Below are positions 59,615 to 64,000 of a stretch of 64,000 nt of DNA, one piece after another (within the stretch, counting starts at the first letter, position 1; each line of letters starts with the position of its first letter). Below the pieces are notes generated by a model. It worked only from the letters and a program-made list of their open reading frames with translations. It made no database searches and was not told where the DNA came from. The position numbers and the translations under genes were made by a program. The DNA comes from M0108 sp044228795 (GTDB lineage: Bacteria; Pseudomonadota; Gammaproteobacteria; Chromatiales; Chromatiaceae): assembly GCA_044228795.1 (NCBI GenBank), contig JBGAUE010000004.1, positions 124,001 to 188,000 on the forward strand, written 5' to 3'.

Positions 59615-60472
59615 TCAAGGGTTATGCCGCTGCTGGCAACCAGCGACGGAACCCTGTTGGGGTCCTTCATCGCCGGGGACGAGGTTATCCAGGGCGTATA
59701 GTCGGTTAGGCGTCCATTGGCCCCGGCCCGTATGGGTCGCGCTTTTAAGGCTGAGCCAGGTGTAATCCTGGGCCACCGCCACCGCGTCTTCCAATGTCTG
59801 ACCCAAGGCGAGGCGGGCGGCGATGGCGCTGGCCAGGGTGCACCCCGAGCCGTGGTATACCTCGGGCAGGCGTGGCCAGTGCCATTCGCGCTGGCTGCCA
59901 TCCTGGCCGTAGAGCCGGTTGATGACCTCGGTACTCTCATCGTGGGTGCCGGTTATGAGTACCCACCGGCAGCCACTGGCAAGCAGGCGAGTGGCGCAGG
60001 CATCCGGTGTTTGGGTACTGCTCAGGGCTTGGGCCTCCGGGAGGTTTGGGGTAGCCAGGAGACAACGGCCGAGCAAATGTGAGCGTATCTGTTCAAACAA
60101 GCTGGGGTCAGACACCTTTTGCCCGGCACCCGAGGCGAGAACGGGATCTAGGATCATAGGGAGTTCTGGGTATTCGTCCGCCAATTGGCACAACCAGTGT
60201 GCCAGGTGCGCACTGCCCAGCAGGCCGATCTTGATTGCCTTGACCTGGCTGTCCGCCAGGATCAGGCGGCATTGGGCCTCTACCTCGGCCACCGGCTGGG
60301 GCCAGAGCCCAAGTAGGCCTTGGGTATCCTGGCGGGTGAGGCAGGAAACTACGGTTGCCGCATGGATGCCATTGGCACGTGCGGCCTCAGCATCCGCCTG
60401 GATGCCGGCACCGCCGCTCGGGTCATGTCCGCCGAGGCAGAGGATGATGGGGGCTTGGTTGGATTCGGACAT
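59615..60472 (-). CDS. thiD: hydroxymethylpyrimidine/phosphomethylpyrimidine kinase
   Basis: ThiD phosphorylates HMP twice for thiamine synthesis. The 285-residue protein has the ribokinase-fold motifs LGGHDPSGGAGIQADAEA at the start, MILDPVLASGAGQ, and the anion-hole/catalytic HGSGCTLASAIAARLALG, where the Asp usual before catalysis is replaced within a GSGC context as in other ThiD proteins. About 25 extra C-terminal residues (DEGPQQGSVAGCQQRHNP) exceed the family norm. ThiD next to hemL is common in gammaproteobacteria. Confidence 0.93.
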   Translation of the reverse strand: MSESNQAPIILCLGGHDPSGGAGIQADAEAARANGIHAATVVSCLTRQDTQGLLGLWPQPVAEVEAQCRLILADSQVKAIKIGLLGSAHLAHWLCQLADEYPELPMILDPVLASGAGQKVSDPSLFEQIRSHLLGRCLLATPNLPEAQALSSTQTPDACATRLLASGCRWVLITGTHDESTEVINRLYGQDGSQREWHWPRLPEVYHGSGCTLASAIAARLALGQTLEDAVAVAQDYTWLSLKSATHTGRGQWTPNRLYALDNLVPGDEGPQQGSVAGCQQRHNP

Positions 60473-60582
60473 GTCTGGTAGGGCGGGAGGTAATCATTGG
60501 AGCCGGGTTAAAACAGGCAGGGGTTAACAGGCAAGGGCGGGAATCTCGGCTATGCTTCTTTCCTAAGAGCCGCATTTCAGGG

Positions 60583-61071
60583 ATGTGCTTCCAGATGATC
60601 CAGCCATTTGAGGAAATGACGGGTCTCGCTCAGAGTTATTGCCGGCTCATCGAGGCCGCCTGCCAGAACGAGCCCGCCTGGTTGGCCCGGGTGGCTGACC
60701 TCTTGCCACGCCTTCACGCCGCCCTGACTGCCCTCGGTAGCGTTGATCCTGACATGTCCGCCTATCCGATGCCAGATCTTGATGACCGCTTTGAACTGTT
60801 CGGGTGCCTGCGCGATCTGCTTGGCGAGCGGGATAGTTATTGGCTGGAGTTTGATCCCATAGGGGATGGTGCGGCCCTCACCGGGAGTCTGGCGGACGAT
60901 CTCACCGACATCTATTTTGAACTGCGGCAGGGCCTTACCCTTGCCGAATCCTTTCCGGTGGGTGCCAGGCAGGGTTGGCTCGCGGGCTTTGAGGCACATT
61001 GGGGGCGTCACCTCTGCGACGCCGAGCGCCACCTCTTCGACCTGGCGGCGCGGGGTCGGCTAGTCTCATGA
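60583..61071 (+). CDS. DUF5063 family protein
   Basis: The 162-residue helical protein matches DUF5063: GLAQSYCRLIEAACQNEPAWLARVADLLPRLHAAL, DRFELFGCLRDLLGERDSYWLEFDP, SLADDLTDIYFELRQGL and WLAGFEAHWGRHLCDAERHL. No function is known for the family. There is no signal sequence. The start is uncertain between ATG 60583 and ATG 60595. The gene is divergent from thiD. Confidence 0.82.
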   Translation: MCFQMIQPFEEMTGLAQSYCRLIEAACQNEPAWLARVADLLPRLHAALTALGSVDPDMSAYPMPDLDDRFELFGCLRDLLGERDSYWLEFDPIGDGAALTGSLADDLTDIYFELRQGLTLAESFPVGARQGWLAGFEAHWGRHLCDAERHLFDLAARGRLVS

Positions 61072-61137
61072 GTGGCAAGGATAGGTGATTCTTTGGTATC
61101 TTAGGACTAATCCTTAGCACTTTACGGAGATAATTCC

Positions 61138-61512
61138 ATGTTGGCGGCCTTATCCGAACAAGACCTTTCCCTGACTGGCACCGCCCAAAATAAGATGGGC
61201 GAGCTTTTCAATCAAGTTGAAGAGAGCATCCAGGGGGTACGCGTATTTGCCACTCCTGGGGGGTGTAGCGGCATTAGCTTCGGCATGACGTTCACCGATA
61301 GCATCAATGATAACGACGGCGTCCTGGATTGCGAGAGTTTCAAGGTGGTTGTCGATGACGGTACCTTGCCCTACCTGCGCGGCGTCGAGATTGACTTTGT
61401 CGATCGTGGCGATGGCGCTGCCACCTTTGTATTCAACAATTTGCCCTCAATGGGGGGCGGCTGTGGTAGCTGTGGCTCGGGCGGCGGCGGTGGAGGGGGT
61501 GGCTGCTCCTGA
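61138..61512 (+). CDS. IscA/HesB-like protein with Gly/Cys-rich tail
   Basis: The 124-residue protein is an A-type Fe-S carrier homologue. C43 (PGGCSGISF) is at the conserved first position, and C109/C112 (GGGCGSCG) stand near the normal C-x-C site but spaced C-G-S-C. It also has C65 in VLDCESF, and a tail of nine glycines ending in C123. The spacing and the Gly/Cys tail differ from IscA, SufA and ErpA. CGGAG precedes the ATG. It is followed by argC; the canonical erpA lies 2.8 kb downstream. It may be a specialised carrier or a metal-binding variant. Confidence 0.85.
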   Translation: MLAALSEQDLSLTGTAQNKMGELFNQVEESIQGVRVFATPGGCSGISFGMTFTDSINDNDGVLDCESFKVVVDDGTLPYLRGVEIDFVDRGDGAATFVFNNLPSMGGGCGSCGSGGGGGGGGCS

Positions 61513-61654
61513 CCTTTGGTGACTAATCCCCTGGCACCTGCCCGGGGTCGCCGGAGCGCACCTCGGGGATCGTGTCTCCGCCGGAGTGCCTTGCCGAGGT
61601 GATGCTTCCCGTGAACATCGACAGGGATTGGTCGGGAATGGAGCCTGTTAACCC

Positions 61655-62686
61655 ATGATCAACGTCGGCATCGTCGGCGGAACCGGCTATACAGGTTCCG
61701 AACTCCTGAGATTATTGGCGCGCCATCCCCAGGTCTCTTTGACCACCATCACCTCGCGCGGGGAGGCAGGGCAAGCCGTAGCAGACATGTTTCCGCACCT
61801 GCGCGGACGGGTGAATCTCAACTTCAGCGAGCCCGATGTGGGTCGTCTGGGTGAGTGCGATTTGGTCTTCTTCGCGACCCCCAATGGCACGGCGATGAAG
61901 ATGGCCCCCGACCTGTTGGAGCGGGGCGCCAAGGTTATCGACTTGGCAGCCGATTTTCGTTTGAAGGACCCGGCGATCTGGGAATGCTGGTACCAGATGC
62001 CTCATGCCTGCCCCGAGCTATTGGTGGAGGCGGTTTATGGACTGCCCGAGGTCAATCGCGCGGCCATTCGCGAGGCGAGGTTAGTGGCGAATCCCGGATG
62101 CTATCCTACTGCCGTGACCCTGGGTTTTCTGCCGCTGTTGGAGCAGGGTTGGGTTGACCCCGGCTGGCTGGTAGCGGATGCCAAGTCCGGAGTTAGCGGT
62201 GCCGGGCGCAAGGCTAGCGTGGGCATGCTCATGGCAGAGGTCGGCGAGAGCTTCAAGGCTTACTCTGTGATGGGTCATCGCCACCAGCCGGAAATCTTTC
62301 AGAGTCTGTCCTCGGTGGTTGGTGCGGGTTTGCGTCTGACTTTCGTGCCCCACCTGTTGCCCATGATTCGAGGCATTGAGGCCACTCTCTATGCCCGCTT
62401 GAATGGACTTGGCCAGGATCTCCAGTCCGCATACCAGGCCCGGTATCGCACGGAACCCTTTGTTGATGTCCTGCCAGCCGGTTCCCATCCAGATACCCGC
62501 TCGGTGCGCGGATCTAATACCTGCCGAATCGCCGTGGCGGAGCCCCTTAACGAGGGTATCGTCGTGGTTCAATCTGTCATTGATAATCTGGTCAAGGGCG
62601 CGGCAGGTCAGGCCGTGCAAAATATGAATCTCATGTTTGGGTTAGACGAGACCGAGGCGCTGGAGGCTCTGGCTTTGCTGCCCTGA
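61655..62686 (+). CDS. argC: N-acetyl-gamma-glutamyl-phosphate reductase
   Basis: ArgC reduces N-acetylglutamyl phosphate, the third step of arginine synthesis. The 343-residue protein has GIVGGTGYTGSELLRLLARHP at the start, the active-site cysteine in ANPGCYPTAVTLGF (about residue 148), and GHRHQPEI with the catalytic His. It forms the conserved block argC-DUF6776-bactofilin-erpA. argD and argF lie 22 kb away, so the arginine genes are dispersed. Confidence 0.95.
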   Translation: MINVGIVGGTGYTGSELLRLLARHPQVSLTTITSRGEAGQAVADMFPHLRGRVNLNFSEPDVGRLGECDLVFFATPNGTAMKMAPDLLERGAKVIDLAADFRLKDPAIWECWYQMPHACPELLVEAVYGLPEVNRAAIREARLVANPGCYPTAVTLGFLPLLEQGWVDPGWLVADAKSGVSGAGRKASVGMLMAEVGESFKAYSVMGHRHQPEIFQSLSSVVGAGLRLTFVPHLLPMIRGIEATLYARLNGLGQDLQSAYQARYRTEPFVDVLPAGSHPDTRSVRGSNTCRIAVAEPLNEGIVVVQSVIDNLVKGAAGQAVQNMNLMFGLDETEALEALALLP

Positions 62687-62698
62687 GGTTGGAAAATC

Positions 62699-63433
62699 AT
62701 GGGTAACCCCTGGCGGGTGCCATCGCCTCGCATCGTTCTCCACCAGGGTGGTGGCTGGGGGCGGAGGCTGCTCCTGATCCTCCTGGTATTCGGTGCGATC
62801 GCTGGGGCCTTTTTCGCGGGTGTTTTCCTGGCACGCGAGGAAGGTAAACCCCACATAGCCCTCACCTCAACCCTAAGGCAACAAAACCAATTACTGGTCG
62901 AGGAGGTGGCCGCATTACGCGGCGAGAAGGCTGCGATCGAGATTGGCCAGCAGATCGATCAGGACACCCTGATGGCCGCACGGAAAAGCCTCAAGGCGGA
63001 ACAGGAGGCTCGGCAGACCTTGGAAAAGGATCTTTCCGCTCTTAAGCGGTTGATCCGAGAGGGCGGTGACGGCATCCTCAAAATCCAGGACTTTGTCCTG
63101 ACGGCGGTTGGCGAGGGGGGTCTGTATGAATTCAGCTTCACAACCAGTCAATTGATGTCAGACTATCCCGAATCTCTCGCCAAGGCCTCTATCAAGTTAG
63201 TGGCTAAGCGAGGTGGCAAGAAGGTTGAGCTGGGCCTTGACAAGCTTCCGGGTTCGGAACCCATGTCCTTTGCGCTTAAATTCAAACATTTCCAGAGTGT
63301 TAAGGGGGTCATTAAGATTCCCTCCAATCTGGAACCCGAGGCCTTGACCATCGAGATCGAACCGACCAGTAAGAGGCTAATCCCGGTTACTGAATCCTTT
63401 CCCTGGCCGAAAGCGCCGGAGGCTGGAGACTGA
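62699..63433 (+). CDS. DUF6776 family membrane protein
   Basis: The 244-residue protein has one membrane helix (about 22-44, RLLLILLVFGAIAGAFFAGVFL), a coiled coil (about 55-125, rich in Glu/Lys/Leu) and a C-terminal beta domain (about 125-235). This layout and its place between argC and bactofilin are the basis for DUF6776. The function is unknown; co-inheritance with bactofilin suggests cell-envelope morphology. It ends 2 bp before the bactofilin start. Confidence 0.83.
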   Translation: MGNPWRVPSPRIVLHQGGGWGRRLLLILLVFGAIAGAFFAGVFLAREEGKPHIALTSTLRQQNQLLVEEVAALRGEKAAIEIGQQIDQDTLMAARKSLKAEQEARQTLEKDLSALKRLIREGGDGILKIQDFVLTAVGEGGLYEFSFTTSQLMSDYPESLAKASIKLVAKRGGKKVELGLDKLPGSEPMSFALKFKHFQSVKGVIKIPSNLEPEALTIEIEPTSKRLIPVTESFPWPKAPEAGD

Positions 63434-63435
63434 AC

Positions 63436-63864
63436 TTGGCCAAGAAGCTGAACTTGGGCAAAAAGAAGAAATTCAGGTTCCCCCCCTACGATACCCTCAT
63501 CGGTAAGGGTGCCGAGGTGCAGGGTAACCTGCGTTTTGTTGGTGGCCTGCATGTAGATGGTACGATTCGGGGCAATGTTATCGCTGAGATAGCCCCTACG
63601 GGCGATGCGGCCGTCAGCCTGTCCGCGACAGGAGTTATTGATGGCAATCTGGAGTCGCCCTTCGTGGTGCTCGATGGAAAGGTAAGGGGTGATGTTCGCG
63701 CCTCCGAACGTGCCCTCCTGGCCGCCGGGGCCCGTATTGAGGGAACCCTCTATTACGGTGCCTTGACGATGGATGATGGGGCCGAGATCCATGGCGATCT
63801 GGTGCTCCTGGATCCCGATGGCATACCTATCCGGCAGGTCGCGGACCCCCGATGCTCTGAATGA
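63436..63864 (+). CDS. bactofilin-family cytoskeletal protein
   Basis: The 142-residue protein has a basic N-terminus (KKLNLGKKKKFRFP) and the central bactofilin beta-helix repeats (LIGKGAEVQGNLRFVGGLHVDGTIRGNVIA; GVIDGNLESPFVVLDGKVRGDV; GARIEGTLYYGALTMDDGAEIHGDL). Bactofilins polymerise without nucleotide and place cell-wall enzymes. The start is TTG at 63436, two bases after the previous stop. It precedes erpA on the same strand. Confidence 0.92.
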   Translation: MAKKLNLGKKKKFRFPPYDTLIGKGAEVQGNLRFVGGLHVDGTIRGNVIAEIAPTGDAAVSLSATGVIDGNLESPFVVLDGKVRGDVRASERALLAAGARIEGTLYYGALTMDDGAEIHGDLVLLDPDGIPIRQVADPRCSE

Positions 63865-63952
63865 GCCAGCCCCTCAGGCTTGAATATCGGCGAGGGGAAG
63901 CGCATCTCTATTACTCTAGAATCCAATCTCCCCTACAACGAGGTCCCAAGCC

Positions 63953-64000
63953 ATGATGGCAGATGTCGCACTGGAAACCCCACTCATTTTTACCACTGCC
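63953..64000 (+). CDS. erpA: iron-sulfur cluster insertion protein ErpA, N-terminal end (partial)
   Basis: The last 48 bases encode MMADVALETPLIFTTA, the conserved beginning of ErpA, an A-type carrier that delivers Fe-S clusters to isoprenoid and respiratory enzymes. The rest lies beyond the window. The bactofilin-erpA order is common in gammaproteobacteria and supports the call. Confidence 0.85.
   Translation, partial: MMADVALETPLIFTTA

Noticed and set aside
1..64000. tRNA, rRNA or CRISPR arrays
   Set aside because: No cloverleaf-like segment, rRNA signature or regularly spaced repeat was seen in any intergenic stretch on reading both strands; a covariance-model scan was not possible here.

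Overview
This window is a GC-rich chromosomal segment of a gammaproteobacterium. The best fit is a purple-sulfur-bacterium relative of the Chromatiales. The evidence is the leuB-asd-fimV-truA block, the argC-DUF6776-bactofilin-erpA block, E. coli-like OxyR and UbiG, and several conserved small proteins that I associate with sulfur-oxidising gammaproteobacteria. The taxonomic call is inference. No rRNA, tRNA or CRISPR array was seen.

Region 1 (1-5370) is conserved housekeeping: the leuB tail, asd, fimV and truA, closed by a terminator. Region 2 (5371-29000) looks like an accessory carbon and energy island. It begins with an intact IS1595-type element placed where I would expect trpF. Then come gnd-zwf-tal and glgP (oxidative pentose phosphate pathway, transaldolase, glycogen phosphorolysis), a decayed IS1380-type transposase, a SulP anion transporter with a universal stress protein, a two-component system, a fragment of phosphoketolase, a small membrane protein, a DUF2254 membrane protein, and a complete nine-gene N-type rotary ATPase operon (atpDCQRBEFAG). 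It ends in fragments of a CPA1 Na+/H+ antiporter and a DUF1840 protein. The broken genes and the IS at the edge point to acquisition followed by decay.

Region 3 (29000-43400) holds an encapsulated-ferritin-like gene with no encapsulin shell gene beside it, an M1-like peptidase, and a signalling block: an exported protein divergent from a CHASE2 adenylate/guanylate cyclase, followed by an MscS channel with a cyclic-nucleotide-binding domain. Next come a ChaN-PDZ protein, argD-argF-SH3 protein, oxyR and glycerate kinase. The argD gene has a strong promoter and then an intrinsic terminator inside its leader.

Region 4 (43300-64000) is mainly core metabolism: recQ, a YciK-like SDR with lost catalytic residues, a squalene-synthase-like (NDUFAF6-type) protein, ubiG, a pair of Met-rich single-pass coiled-coil proteins, a MidA/NDUFAF7 methyltransferase, a thioredoxin-fold protein, a TSUP exporter, an inositol-phosphatase-family enzyme, a Sel1 protein, acetolactate synthase, a SleB-type hydrolase, tpm, hemL, thiD, DUF5063, an IscA-like protein with a Gly/Cys tail, argC, a DUF6776 protein, bactofilin, and the first codons of erpA.

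The observations I rate highest are the cyclase/cyclic-nucleotide-gated channel pair, the tandem coiled-coil gene pair with a shared C-terminal signature, the terminator in the argD leader, the NAD-type signatures in both pentose-phosphate dehydrogenases, the Pro/Glu tails on two N-ATPase subunits, the orphan encapsulated ferritin and the SDR pseudoenzyme.
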